Shown here one piece after another: positions 33,767 through 42,986 of a DNA stretch of 64,000 nt. The position numbers were made by a program, and so were the translations under genes. A model generated the notes under the pieces. That model was not told the origin of the DNA, did not search any database, and was given only the letters and a program-made list of their open reading frames with translations. The DNA comes from Actinoplanes utahensis. Lineage in GTDB: Bacteria; Actinomycetota; Actinomycetes; Mycobacteriales; Micromonosporaceae. Positions within the stretch are counted from its first letter, which is position 1; each line of letters begins with the position of its first letter. Location of the stretch: the NCBI RefSeq assembly GCF_016862455.1, contig NZ_BOMZ01000107.1, positions 1 through 64,000 on the forward strand. Direction: 5' to 3'.

Positions 33767-36700
33767 GTGTCTGACTCGTTTGTGCACCTGCACGTGCACA
33801 CAGAGTATTCAATGCTCGACGGGGCGGCCCGGATCAAGGAACTCCTCGCGGAGGCGAAACGGCTCGGCATGCCGGCCGCGGCGATCACCGACCACGGCAA
33901 CATGCACGGCGCCTACGACTTCTACAACCAGGCGAAATCCGCCGGGATCACCCCGGTCATCGGGGTCGAGGCGTACGTCGCTCCCGAGTCCCGCCTGGAC
34001 AAGAAGCGGATCAAGTGGGGCCGTCCGGAGCAGAAGTCGGACGACGTCTCCGGTAACGGTGCGTACACGCACATGACCATGTGGGCACGGAACGCGGTCG
34101 GCCTGAAGAACCTGTTCCGGCTCAACTCGCGCGGCTCCATGGAGGGGCAACTCGGTAAGTACCCGCGCATGGACTTCGAGATCATCGCGGAGCACGCCGA
34201 GGGCATCATGGGCACCACCGGCTGCCCGTCCGGCATCGTGCAGACCCGGCTCCGGCTGGGACACTTCGACGAGGCGCTCAAGTCCGCCGCGATGTACCAG
34301 GAGGCGCTCGGCAAGGAGCACTACTTCCTGGAGCTCATGGACCACGGTCTGTCGATCGAGAAGCGGGTCCGTGACGGCCTGCTGGAGATCGGCCGGAAAC
34401 TGGACATCCCGCCGCTGGTGACCAACGACTCGCACTACGTGCACGAGGAGCAGTCCGCGGCGCACGACGTGCTGCTGTGCGTGCAGACCGGCAGCAACGT
34501 GGCCGACCCCAACCGGTTCCGCTTCGACGGCTCCGGCTATTTCGTGAAGTCGGCCGACCAGATGCGTGCCGTCGACTCCTCGGAGGCGTGGCAGCAGGGC
34601 TGCCGCAACACCCTGCTGGTCGCCGAGAAGGTGGACATCGACGGGATGTTCACCTTCAAGAACCTGATGCCCCGGTTCCCGATCCCCGACGGGTTCACCG
34701 AGGAGGAGTACTTCCGGCACGTCGCGTTCGAGGGCCTGCGCAAGCGGTTCCCGGACGGCATCCCGGAGACGCACGTCAAGCAGGCCGACTACGAGCTCGG
34801 CGTGATCATCCAGATGGGCTTCCCGGCGTACTTCCTGGTGGTCGCCGACTTCATCCAGTGGGCGAAGAACAACGGCATCGCGGTCGGCCCCGGCCGTGGC
34901 TCGGCGGCGGGCTCGCTGGTGGCGTACGCGATGGGCATCACCGACCTCGACCCCATCCCGCACGGCCTGATCTTCGAGCGGTTCCTCAACCCCGAGCGTG
35001 TCTCGATGCCCGACGTCGACATCGACTTCGACGACCGGCGCCGCGCCGAGGTGATCCGCTACGTGACCGAGAAGTGGGGCGAGGACAAGGTCGCCCAGAT
35101 CGCCACCTTCGGCACGATCAAGGCCAAGGCCGCGATCAAGGACTCGGCCCGGGTCCTGGGCTACCCGTTCGCGGTCGGCGACAAGATCACCAAGGCGATG
35201 CCGCCGGACGTGATGGGCAAGGGCATCACCCTCGGCGGCATCTTCAACAAAGAGGACAAGCGGTACGCCGAGGCCGGTGAGGTCCGTGGCCTCTACGAGA
35301 CCGACCCGGACGTCAAGAAGGTCATCGACACCGCCCGGGGCATCGAGGGCCTGATCCGGCAGACCGGTGTGCACGCCGCCGGCGTCATCATGTCCGCCGA
35401 GCCGATCATCGACCACATCCCGCTGATGCGCCGGGCCAGCGACGGCGTGATCATCACGCAGTTCGACTACCCGACCTGCGAGACGCTCGGCCTGCTGAAG
35501 ATGGACTTCCTCGGCCTGCGCAACCTGACCATCCTCGACGACGCCAACCGCAACGTCGAGCTCAACCACGGCCAGAAACTCGACCTGCTGTCGCTGCCGC
35601 TGGACGACCCGAAGGCGTACGAGCTGCTCTCCCGCGGCGACACCCTGGGCGTGTTCCAGCTCGACGGCGGGCCGATGCGGTCGCTGCTGCGCCTGATGAA
35701 GCCGGACAACTTCGAGGACATCTCCGCCGTCCTGGCCCTCTACCGCCCCGGCCCGATGGGTGTCGACTCGCACACCAACTACGCGCTCCGCAAGAACAAG
35801 CTCCAGGAGATCACCCCGATCCACCCGGAGCTGGAGGAGCCGCTGCGGGAGATCCTCGAGCCCACCTACGGCCTGATCGTCTATCAGGAGCAGGTGCAGC
35901 GCGCCGCGCAGATCCTCGCCGGCTACAGCCTCGGCCAGGCCGACCTGCTGCGCCGGGCGATGGGTAAGAAGAAGAAGGAGATCCTCGACAAGGAGTTCGT
36001 GCCGTTCCGTGACGGCTGCCGGGAGCACGGCTACTCCGACGAGGCCATCCAGGCCGTGTGGGACGTGCTGGTGCCGTTCGCCGGCTACGCGTTCAACAAG
36101 GCGCACTCCGCGGCGTACGGCCTGGTGTCCTTCTGGACCGCCTACCTGAAGGCGCACTACCCCGCGGAGTACATGGCCGGGCTGCTCACCAGCGTCGGCG
36201 ACGACAAGGACAAGATGGCCATGTACCTGGCGGAGTGCCGCCGCATGGGCATCCAGGTGCTCCCACCGGACGTGAACCAGTCGGCCGGCCCGTTCACCCC
36301 GGTCGGCAAGGACATCCGGTTCGGTCTCGGCGCGGTCCGTAACGTCGGCGGCAACGTGGTCGAGGCGATCGTCCGGTGCCGCAAGGAGAAATCCGAGTAC
36401 AACGACTTCTACGACTTCCTGTCCAAGGTCGACGCGGTCGCCTGCAACAAGAGGACGATCGAATCGCTGATCAAGGCGGGCGCGTTCGACTCGATGGGGC
36501 ACAGCCGCAAGGGCCTGCTCGCGGTGCACGCCGAGGCCATCGACGCGTACGCCGATGTGAAGCGCAACGAGGCCGCCGGTCAGTTCGACCTGTTCGGGGC
36601 GTTCGGCGACGAGGCCGGTGGCGGATCGGCCGCGGTCAGCATGCCGCCGATCGGCGAGAGCGAGTGGGACAAGCGCGACAAACTGGCCTTCGAGCGGGAG

Positions 36701-37300
36701 ATGCTCGGCCTCTACGTCTCCGACCACCCGCTCGCCGGTCTGGAGATGATGCTGGCGAACGCGGCGGACACCAGCATCGCCGCGCTCAACGAGGAGGGTT
36801 CGGTCCCGGACGGCTCGGTCGTCACCCTGGCCGGCATCCTCACCGGCGTGCAGCGGCGGATCACCAAGCAGGGCCGCTCGTGGGCGTCGGCCACCCTGGA
36901 GGACCTGGCCGGCGGGGTCGAGGCGCTGTTCTTCCCGAACACCTACGAGCTGGTCGGGCAGTACATCGCCGAGGACGCCATCGTGGTCGTCAAGGGCCGG
37001 ATCGAACGCCGCGACGGCGCCCCCCGGATCATGGCGATGGACATGTCCATCCCGGACATCTCGCACAACCCGGATAGCAAGCCGGTGACCCTGACGATGC
37101 CGATCACCCGGTGCACGCCGCCGCTCGTCGACGAGCTCAAGGAGATCCTGGTCAGCCACCCCGGCGACACCGAGGTGCACGTCCACCTGCAGAACGGCAG
37201 CCGGACCACGGTCATGCGGCTCGGCGGGCTGCGGGTCGCGGCGACACCGGCCCTGCGCGCCGACCTCAAGATGATCCTCGGCCCGTCGGCCGTCGCCTGA
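33767..37300 (+). CDS. dnaE: DNA polymerase III alpha subunit
   Basis: The replicative C-family polymerase, 1177 residues. The N-terminal PHP domain keeps its metal-binding motifs (HLHVHTEYSMLDGAARIKEL, AITDHGNMHGAYDFY), so it may have the proofreading exonuclease activity described for actinobacterial DnaE1. The catalytic palm has PGRGSAAGSLVAYAMGITD and the aspartates in MPDVDIDFDDRRRAEVIRY. The helix-hairpin-helix, beta-clamp binding and OB-fold regions follow (GSVVTLAGILTGVQRRITK). GTG 33767 is the start, with AGAGGGGG upstream. It has its own gap of 101 nt after the ATPase gene and is likely transcribed alone or with the next membrane protein gene. Confidence 0.98.
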   Translation: MSDSFVHLHVHTEYSMLDGAARIKELLAEAKRLGMPAAAITDHGNMHGAYDFYNQAKSAGITPVIGVEAYVAPESRLDKKRIKWGRPEQKSDDVSGNGAYTHMTMWARNAVGLKNLFRLNSRGSMEGQLGKYPRMDFEIIAEHAEGIMGTTGCPSGIVQTRLRLGHFDEALKSAAMYQEALGKEHYFLELMDHGLSIEKRVRDGLLEIGRKLDIPPLVTNDSHYVHEEQSAAHDVLLCVQTGSNVADPNRFRFDGSGYFVKSADQMRAVDSSEAWQQGCRNTLLVAEKVDIDGMFTFKNLMPRFPIPDGFTEEEYFRHVAFEGLRKRFPDGIPETHVKQADYELGVIIQMGFPAYFLVVADFIQWAKNNGIAVGPGRGSAAGSLVAYAMGITDLDPIPHGLIFERFLNPERVSMPDVDIDFDDRRRAEVIRYVTEKWGEDKVAQIATFGTIKAKAAIKDSARVLGYPFAVGDKITKAMPPDVMGKGITLGGIFNKEDKRYAEAGEVRGLYETDPDVKKVIDTARGIEGLIRQTGVHAAGVIMSAEPIIDHIPLMRRASDGVIITQFDYPTCETLGLLKMDFLGLRNLTILDDANRNVELNHGQKLDLLSLPLDDPKAYELLSRGDTLGVFQLDGGPMRSLLRLMKPDNFEDISAVLALYRPGPMGVDSHTNYALRKNKLQEITPIHPELEEPLREILEPTYGLIVYQEQVQRAAQILAGYSLGQADLLRRAMGKKKKEILDKEFVPFRDGCREHGYSDEAIQAVWDVLVPFAGYAFNKAHSAAYGLVSFWTAYLKAHYPAEYMAGLLTSVGDDKDKMAMYLAECRRMGIQVLPPDVNQSAGPFTPVGKDIRFGLGAVRNVGGNVVEAIVRCRKEKSEYNDFYDFLSKVDAVACNKRTIESLIKAGAFDSMGHSRKGLLAVHAEAIDAYADVKRNEAAGQFDLFGAFGDEAGGGSAAVSMPPIGESEWDKRDKLAFEREMLGLYVSDHPLAGLEMMLANAADTSIAALNEEGSVPDGSVVTLAGILTGVQRRITKQGRSWASATLEDLAGGVEALFFPNTYELVGQYIAEDAIVVVKGRIERRDGAPRIMAMDMSIPDISHNPDSKPVTLTMPITRCTPPLVDELKEILVSHPGDTEVHVHLQNGSRTTVMRLGGLRVAATPALRADLKMILGPSAVA

Positions 37301-37330
37301 CGGCGCGGGCTGATCTGGGAGGATCGCAGG

Positions 37331-38437
37331 GTGCACCCGAGTGAGCAGCCGGCCGGACCGCCCCCTCCGCGGGAGGGGATGTCCGGGCCGCCCGTAGCCC
37401 CGGAACACGGCGGGTTCCCCGGCGCGCCCGGGATGTCGGCGGGGCCGGCCGGGTTCGGTGGGCCGCCGGGGGTGCCGGGGCACGGCGGGTTCGCTGCGCG
37501 GCGGCCGGACTGGCGGCAGTTCATGCTGCAGGGCAGCACGCGGCCGTGGCGGCGGACGCTGCGGGCCGGGCTCGGGGTAGCGGTGGCGGTCGCCCTGCTC
37601 GGTGTGTTCCTCGGGCTGGCGTGGGGATGGCTCGCGCCGACGGTCCCGGTGGTCGACGCCGGTGAGTCGGGGATCCTGGTCACCGATCCCTCGCCGGAGC
37701 AGTACATCGCTGCCGACGGCTGGTTCACGCTGCTCGGGCTCGGGTTCGGGCTGATCGTGGCGGTCGGGGCGTGGCTGGCGCTGCGCCGGGACCGCGGGCC
37801 GGCGCTGCTGATCGGGGTGGTCGCCGGCGCCTATGTGGCGGGCCGGTGGGTGGCGCCGGCGGCGGGCGAGTTCCTCGGCCGGGGCGCCTACGAGCAGTGG
37901 ATGGCGACGGCGGCGCGCGGGGCGACCTATCTGGCGCCGCCGGAGGTGCAGGCGGCCGGGCCCAAACTGGTGCCGGCGTTCGTGGCGGCGATCGTGCTCA
38001 CCCTGCTGGCCGGATGGTCCAACGATCCGGATCTCGATCTGCCGGGCGCCCAGCCGGGGTATGGGCCGAATCACGCCTATCCTCCGCCGTACGACGCCCC
38101 ACCGCCGTACGCGCCGCAGGTGACGGCCGATCACACGCCTCCGGCCAGGACGGGATCGCCCTACGCGCCGCAGGTGACGGCCGATCACACGCCTCCGGCC
38201 AGGACGGGATCGCCTTACGCGCCGTCTGGCGCAGCCACGCCCTACGCGCCGCCTGCCGGAGGCTCGCCTCACGCGCCGTCGGCCGGGGCCGGGCCGGAGG
38301 GCTCGTCCCATCCGCCGCCGGTGGGGACCGACCCCACCGGGGCGTCGTATGGGCCGCCACCGGTGGACCCGACGGCCGCGTCAGGCGCCGATCTGCCTCC
38401 TTCGCACGGCGGCGAGCAGAACCGGCGGGACTCGTAG
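37331..38437 (+). CDS. Polytopic membrane protein with Pro/Gly-rich tails
   Basis: A 368-residue protein. The first 65 residues are Pro/Gly-rich. Four hydrophobic segments follow between about 75 and 235: LGVAVAVALLGVFLGLAWGW, WFTLLGLGFGLIVAVGAWLA, LLIGVVAGAYVAGRWVAPAA and VPAFVAAIVLTLLAGW. They enclose a loop with DAGESGILVTDPSPEQYIAA. The C-terminal 125 residues are Pro/Tyr-rich, with an exact 18-residue tandem duplication. The core looks like the actinobacterial DUF2567-type membrane proteins found beside dnaE or his genes, but this is from memory and tentative. It starts at GTG 37331, 30 nt after dnaE. Confidence 0.7.
   Translation: MHPSEQPAGPPPPREGMSGPPVAPEHGGFPGAPGMSAGPAGFGGPPGVPGHGGFAARRPDWRQFMLQGSTRPWRRTLRAGLGVAVAVALLGVFLGLAWGWLAPTVPVVDAGESGILVTDPSPEQYIAADGWFTLLGLGFGLIVAVGAWLALRRDRGPALLIGVVAGAYVAGRWVAPAAGEFLGRGAYEQWMATAARGATYLAPPEVQAAGPKLVPAFVAAIVLTLLAGWSNDPDLDLPGAQPGYGPNHAYPPPYDAPPPYAPQVTADHTPPARTGSPYAPQVTADHTPPARTGSPYAPSGAATPYAPPAGGSPHAPSAGAGPEGSSHPPPVGTDPTGASYGPPPVDPTAASGADLPPSHGGEQNRRDS
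38108..38215 (+). repeat. Tandem duplication of 54 nt in the coding sequence
   Basis: Two adjacent 54-nt copies (38108-38161 and 38162-38215) differ only at the last base. Each encodes YAPQVTADHTPPARTGSP, in the disordered tail of the membrane protein. It is a recent in-frame duplication. Confidence 0.95.
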
Positions 38438-38943
38438 CCGAGTAGACCCGCCCGCCGGCCGTGTTACGGCGCGCACCTCGCACGGGGCGACGGGGCTGAC
38501 CTGGCGCGGTCGAGGGCTGTCCCGGGCGTACCGGGAAAGCGGTGTGAGCCGCCCGTCGATCGAAGCGTGTCGACTTCGGGTGGAACGGTGCGCCGTAAAT
38601 GCACACGCTGGACGGGGCTGGTGCTGCTGCAGCGGATCCCGGCGCGGAACGGTCCGGTTGCGGTTTGTCCGGCTGGTTGTCATTGCTGTCTCAGCTACTG
38701 AGACAGCAATGACAACCAGCCGGGGGTTGACCGGGACGGGCATGCATGAGTGGCACCGGGCGACGGTGGTGAGGCGGGGCCTGCCGTGGCCGCCGCGAAT
38801 CACGGGACGCTGCGTGGCCCGTACCGGAGCATGGTGTGAGAGAACAGCCGCGGACCGGAAGCGGACCACCGCCGTAGCGGGCTGGTCGCCGTCGATCCAC
38901 CGGAGGAAGCGGACCCGGCGGGGAGAGCAGGTCGGCGTACGGG
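38438..38943. other. 506-nt convergent intergenic region
   Basis: No gene is supported on either strand. Its only clear feature is the perfect palindrome at 38669-38723; the remainder has ordinary composition and no recognised terminator or RNA motif. Confidence 0.5.
38669..38732. repeat. Palindromic repeat element, copy 2
   Basis: A perfect inverted repeat with 26-nt arms (38669-38694 and 38698-38723; first bases CCGGCTGGTTGTCATTGCTG) and a CTA loop, followed by GGGTTGACC. It matches the element at 3494-3558 in arms and flank. Where copy 1 has C:G (GGTCGTCA/TGACGACC), this copy has T:A (GGTTGTCA/TGACAACC), a compensatory change that keeps pairing. It also lies between convergent genes. Confidence 0.85.
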
Positions 38944-39651
38944 TCAGTTGGGGCTGGCGGGGCGGGCCAGGTCGGAGAGCGGAACCGGGACCGCGCGGAC
39001 CCGGGCTAGCAGGCCGGCCTCCCGGTTGAGCAGGCGCAGTTCGGCGCGGAGGCGGCTGGCGGTGTCGGGCATGGCCAGGAGCATCTGGCGTTCCTCGACG
39101 GTCAGCTGGGCGGTGGCGGCGACCAGGTGGGACAGCACGGTGGCGTCGTCCGGCACCTGGTCGAGGACCTCGCTGTTGGGACGCAGCAGCTCCAGGTAGG
39201 TGCGGAAGGCGGTCAGCACCCGCGGCGCCAGGATCTGGGCGGTCTGGCTGGGCTCCTCCTCGTCGGGAAGCCAGCGGACACGGGCCGTGAGGTACGGCTC
39301 GGCGCCCTGCTCGACGCTGAGGACGGTGAAACGGCGCCGACCCACCGTCATGATGTCGAAGCGGCCGTCCGGCAGCTCGGTGACATGGCGCAGCTCAGCG
39401 GTGCAACCGACGTCGTAGAGATCACCGGCGGCGACCAGCGGCTGCGGGGGAGCGGCGTCCTCGCCGGGGTCCGGGGCGACCTCGCTGCCGTGGCGCAGCG
39501 TGACCACGCCGAACTCGTGCGGTGTCTCCGCCGAACTGGCCACCAGCTCACGCACGAGGGCGCGGTAACGCTCCTCGAAGATGTGCAGGGGCAGCACCAG
39601 ACCGGGGAAGAGCACCGTGCTCAGCGGGAAGACCGGCAGCCGATCGCTCAC
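38944..39651 (-). CDS. LON substrate-binding-domain protein
   Basis: A 235-residue protein made of a Lon N-terminal (PUA-like) domain without the ATPase or protease parts. The opening LPVFPLSTVLFPGLVLPLHI, then FEERYRALVRELVAS, is diagnostic, with DVGCTAELRHVTELPDGRFD following; the C-terminal half is a helical bundle (LSHLVAATAQLTVEERQMLL). Stand-alone proteins of this kind are widespread in actinobacteria and act perhaps as adaptors; the substrate is unknown. It starts at GTG 39651. TAGGCT lies exactly 6 nt upstream, so the mRNA may be leaderless. It is divergent from hisD. Confidence 0.9.
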   Translation of the reverse strand: MSDRLPVFPLSTVLFPGLVLPLHIFEERYRALVRELVASSAETPHEFGVVTLRHGSEVAPDPGEDAAPPQPLVAAGDLYDVGCTAELRHVTELPDGRFDIMTVGRRRFTVLSVEQGAEPYLTARVRWLPDEEEPSQTAQILAPRVLTAFRTYLELLRPNSEVLDQVPDDATVLSHLVAATAQLTVEERQMLLAMPDTASRLRAELRLLNREAGLLARVRAVPVPLSDLARPASPN

Positions 39652-39657
39652 GCGTTC

Positions 39658-39663
39658 AGCCTA
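39658..39663 (-). promoter_or_regulatory. -10 element of the LON-domain gene (leaderless type)
   Basis: TAGGCT on the minus strand ends 6 nt before the GTG start, so transcription would begin at or next to the start codon. No good -35 is visible. Confidence 0.45.
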
Positions 39664-39903
39664 GTCCCCGCAAGACCATGGTCAACCCGCCGCGAGAGTC
39701 GCGACCGCCGCTATTCGGCCGCATCGTCTCGGCTGTGATCGATATCGCGCCTCGGTGCCGTCGGATCTCGCGTGCCCGGCTCTCCTGATCACCGGCGTGC
39801 CGGCCGCCGGCCGGGAGCCCTCGGGCGTTCGTGGTGGCCGTATCGAGATCCCACGGTCCGGGCCGAGGGCGTCGCCGGAGGGAAACCCGGTTTGGCGGCG
39901 GCC

Positions 39904-39909
39904 TAGACT
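39904..39909 (+). promoter_or_regulatory. -10 element of hisD (leaderless type)
   Basis: TAGACT ends 7 nt before the GTG of hisD, and there is no ribosome-binding site. This fits a leaderless his operon transcript. The -35 region is poor. Confidence 0.45.
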
Positions 39910-39916
39910 GGGCGGC

Positions 39917-41227
39917 GTGCTGAATCGGATCGACCTGCGCGGCGCCCGTCGGGACCCGCGCGGACTGCTGCCCCGTGCCCAGCTCGACGTCTCCGTGGCC
40001 GTCGAGAGGATTCGCCCGCTCGTCGAGGCGGTCCATGAGCATGGCTTCAGCGCGATCCGGGAGGCGACCGAGAGATTCGACGGCGTCACCCTGGAGCGCC
40101 TGCGGGTGCCGGCCGAGGCGATCGCCGCGGCCGCTGAGACGCTCGACCCCGAGGTGCGCGCCGCGCTGCTCGAGGCGATCAAGCGGACCCGCAAGGTGCA
40201 CGCCGACCAGCGCCGCACCGACGTGACCACCCAGGTGGTCGACGGCGGCACGGTGATCGAGCGCTGGGTGCCGGTGCGCCGGGTGGGGCTCTACGTGCCG
40301 GGCGGCCTGGCCGTCTACCCGTCGACAGTGGTGATGAACGTGGTGCCCGCTCAGGAGGCCGGTGTCGAGGGTCTGGTGGTGACATCGCCGCCGCAGGCCG
40401 CCAACAACGGCCTGCCGGACGCGCGGGTGCTCGCCGCGTGCGCGCTGCTCGGCGTGACCGAGGTGTACGCGGTCGGCGGCGCCCAGGCGATCGCCATGCT
40501 GGGCTACGGCTCGGACGGCGTCGACGAGGGTGACCGCTGTGAGCCGGTCGACGTGATCACCGGGCCGGGCAACATCTGGGTGACCGCGGCGAAGCGGCTG
40601 CTGCAGGGCCGGGTCGGGATCGACGCGGAGGCCGGGCCGACCGAGATCGCCATCCTGGCCGACGAGACCGCCGACCCGCGGCACGTCGCCGCCGACCTCA
40701 TCAGCCAGGCCGAGCACGACCCCCTGGCCGCGAGCGTGCTGGTCACCGACTCGCCGGCGCTGGCCGACGCGGTCGAGGTGGAGCTGGAGAAGCAGGTCGC
40801 CACGACGAAGCACCAGGAGCGGGTGCGCACGTCGCTGACCGGCGAGCAGTCCGGGATCGTCCTGGTCGACGACCTGGAGCAGGGCCTGCGCGTCGTCGAC
40901 GAGTACGCCGCCGAGCACCTGGAGATCCAGACCCGGGACGCGCGCTCGTGGGCGATGCGGGTCCGCAACGCCGGGGCGATCTTCGTGGGCGCGTTCGCGC
41001 CGGTGTCGCTGGGCGACTACGCGGCCGGTTCCAACCACGTGCTGCCGACCGCCGGCTGTGCCCGGCACTCGTCGGGGCTGTCGGTGCAGTCGTTCCTGCG
41101 CGGCATCCACATCGTGGAGTACACCGAGGACGCTCTCCGGGACGTCGCCGGGCACGTGGTGGCCCTGGCGAACGCGGAGGATCTGCCGGCGCACGGCGAC
41201 GCGGTCAAGGCGAGGTTCAAGCAGTGA
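39917..41227 (+). CDS. hisD: Histidinol dehydrogenase
   Basis: A zinc- and NAD-dependent enzyme for the last two steps of histidine synthesis (L-histidinol to L-histidine). The 436-residue protein has the signature around PVRRVGLYVPGGLAVYPSTV, VGGAQAIAMLGYG, DVITGPGNIWVTAAKRLLQG, and DLISQAEHDPLA with the zinc/active-site Glu-His. A late NHVLPTAGCARHSSGLSVQS is also typical. The start GTG 39917 gives VLNRIDLRG, the standard N-terminus; the frame extends upstream without support. First gene of the his cluster; its stop overlaps the hisC GTG (GTGA). Confidence 0.97.
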   Translation: MLNRIDLRGARRDPRGLLPRAQLDVSVAVERIRPLVEAVHEHGFSAIREATERFDGVTLERLRVPAEAIAAAAETLDPEVRAALLEAIKRTRKVHADQRRTDVTTQVVDGGTVIERWVPVRRVGLYVPGGLAVYPSTVVMNVVPAQEAGVEGLVVTSPPQAANNGLPDARVLAACALLGVTEVYAVGGAQAIAMLGYGSDGVDEGDRCEPVDVITGPGNIWVTAAKRLLQGRVGIDAEAGPTEIAILADETADPRHVAADLISQAEHDPLAASVLVTDSPALADAVEVELEKQVATTKHQERVRTSLTGEQSGIVLVDDLEQGLRVVDEYAAEHLEIQTRDARSWAMRVRNAGAIFVGAFAPVSLGDYAAGSNHVLPTAGCARHSSGLSVQSFLRGIHIVEYTEDALRDVAGHVVALANAEDLPAHGDAVKARFKQ

Positions 41228-42378
41228 CGACGATCGACGATCTGCCGATCCGGGACGATCTGCGGGGACAGACGCCGTACGGCGCCCCGCAGCTGGACGT
41301 GGCCGTCCGGTTGAACACCAACGAGCACGCCTTCGCCGTCCCGCAGCCGGTGATCGAGGCGATGCGCAAGTCCCTCGACGCCGAGCTCGCCGACCTGAAC
41401 CGGTACCCGGACCGGGACGCGGTGGCGCTGCGCACCGACCTGGCCGCCTACCTGGGCCACGGCCTCGGCCACGAGTCGGTGTGGGCCGCCAACGGGTCGA
41501 ACGAGGTGCAGCAGCAGCTGCTTCAGGCGTTCGGCGGCCCGGGGCGGACGGCTCTCGGGTTCGGCCCGTCCTACTCGATGCACCCGCTGCTCGCGGCCGG
41601 CACCGGCACCCGCTGGATCGGCGCGCTCCGCGACCCCGACTTCGGGCTGCGAGCCGACGCGGCGGTCGCCGAGATCCACCGGCACGACCCGGACCTGGTC
41701 TTCCTCTGCTCGCCGAACAATCCGACCGGCACCGCCCTGGACCCCGCGGTGATCGACGCGGTGCTGGGTGCGGCCCGCGGCATGGTGCTCGTCGACGAGG
41801 CCTATTTCGAGTACGCCCGGGCCGGCACCCGCAGCGCGATCGAGCTGCTGCCCGGGCACCCGAGGCTGGTGGTGACCCGGACCATGAGCAAGGCGTTCGG
41901 GTTCGCCGGCGGCCGGCTGGGCTATTTCGCCGCCGATCCGGCCGTGGTCGACGCGGTCCAGCTGGTGCGCCTGCCGTACCACCTCAGCGCGCTGACCCAG
42001 GCCGCCGCGCGGGCCGCCGTCTCGCAGAGCGCGGCGCTGCTCGCCACCGTCGAGCAGATCAAGGTCCAGCGTGACCGGATCGTCTCCGTGCTGCGCGGCC
42101 GGGGCGTCCAGGTCGCCGACAGCGACGCCAACTTCGTGCTGTTCCGTACCGGGGACGACCAGCGAGCCGCCTGGCAGCAGTTCCTGGATCGGGGCGTGCT
42201 GATCCGCGACGTCGGCCTGGCCGGCTGGCTGCGGGTCACCGCCGGAACCGAGGACGAGACCACCGCCTTCCTGGACGCCGCCGAGGAGATCCTCTCGCGC
42301 GAGGGAAGCGGGCCCGACGAGCACGGTGCCGGGGTTTCCGCTCGCGGCACTGACGAGCGAAGCGAGGAAGTGCTGTGA
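41224..42378 (+). CDS. hisC: Histidinol-phosphate aminotransferase
   Basis: A class I/II PLP aminotransferase converting imidazole-acetol phosphate to histidinol phosphate. The 384-residue product shows VRLNTNEHAFAVPQPVIEAM, NRYPDRDAVALRTDLAAYLG, ANGSNEVQQQLLQAFGGPGR and CSPNNPTGTAL. The PLP lysine is in TRTMSKAFGFAGGRLGYFAA. The last 26 residues (after EEILSRE) are an atypical Gly/Glu-rich tail encoded by a hairpin-prone GAGCGAAGCGAGG stretch just before hisB. The GTG start overlaps the hisD stop, and the stop overlaps the hisB GTG. Confidence 0.97.
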   Translation: MTTIDDLPIRDDLRGQTPYGAPQLDVAVRLNTNEHAFAVPQPVIEAMRKSLDAELADLNRYPDRDAVALRTDLAAYLGHGLGHESVWAANGSNEVQQQLLQAFGGPGRTALGFGPSYSMHPLLAAGTGTRWIGALRDPDFGLRADAAVAEIHRHDPDLVFLCSPNNPTGTALDPAVIDAVLGAARGMVLVDEAYFEYARAGTRSAIELLPGHPRLVVTRTMSKAFGFAGGRLGYFAADPAVVDAVQLVRLPYHLSALTQAAARAAVSQSAALLATVEQIKVQRDRIVSVLRGRGVQVADSDANFVLFRTGDDQRAAWQQFLDRGVLIRDVGLAGWLRVTAGTEDETTAFLDAAEEILSREGSGPDEHGAGVSARGTDERSEEVL

Positions 42379-42986
42379 GCAGGACCGCGCGGATCGACCG
42401 CGTCACCAATGAGACCAAGGTGCTGATCGAGATCGACCTCGACGGCACCGGCAAGGGCGACCTGAGCACCGGGGTCGGCTTCTACGACCACATGCTCAAC
42501 CAGCTCGCCAAGCACGGCGGGTTCGACCTCACCGTCCGGTGCGAGGGCGACCTGGAGATCGACTCGCACCACACCATGGAGGACACCGCGATCGCACTCG
42601 GCGAGGCGTTCGCGACCGCGCTGGGCGACAAGCGCGGCATCCGGCGGTACGGCTCGGCCACGATCCCGATGGACGAGGTGCTGGTCCGGGCCGCCGTCGA
42701 CCTGTCCGGCCGGCCCTACGTGGTGCACGACGAGCCGCTGCTCACGCCGTACATCGGCCCGGTCTACGCGACGAGCATGACCCGGCACATCTTCGAGGCG
42801 TTCGGCCACGCCGCCAAGGTGACCCTGCACGTGGACGTGCTGCGCGCCTGCCGTCCCGGCGGTCACCCGGACGCGCACCACGTGGTGGAGGCCCAGTTCA
42901 AGGCGTTCTCTCGGGCGCTGCGCGAAGCCGTCGAGATCGACCCGCGCAACGCCGGGTCGCTGCCGTCGACCAAGGGTGTGCTGTGA
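42375..42986 (+). CDS. hisB: Imidazoleglycerol-phosphate dehydratase
   Basis: A manganese-dependent dehydratase converting IGP to imidazole-acetol phosphate. The 203-residue monofunctional form, without the phosphatase domain of enterobacterial HisB, has the metal-binding FYDHMLNQLAKHGGFDL, then DSHHTMEDTAIALGEA and the second-half RACRPGGHPDAHHVVEAQFK. It starts at GTG 42375 overlapping the hisC stop (GTGA), and its stop overlaps the hisH start in the same way. Typical length. Confidence 0.97.
   Translation: MSRTARIDRVTNETKVLIEIDLDGTGKGDLSTGVGFYDHMLNQLAKHGGFDLTVRCEGDLEIDSHHTMEDTAIALGEAFATALGDKRGIRRYGSATIPMDEVLVRAAVDLSGRPYVVHDEPLLTPYIGPVYATSMTRHIFEAFGHAAKVTLHVDVLRACRPGGHPDAHHVVEAQFKAFSRALREAVEIDPRNAGSLPSTKGVL

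Noticed and set aside
33809..38311. A 1500-codon open frame on the minus strand across dnaE
   Set aside because: Mirror of the dnaE third-position GC; no domains, no ribosome site, and it crosses the real dnaE and membrane protein genes.
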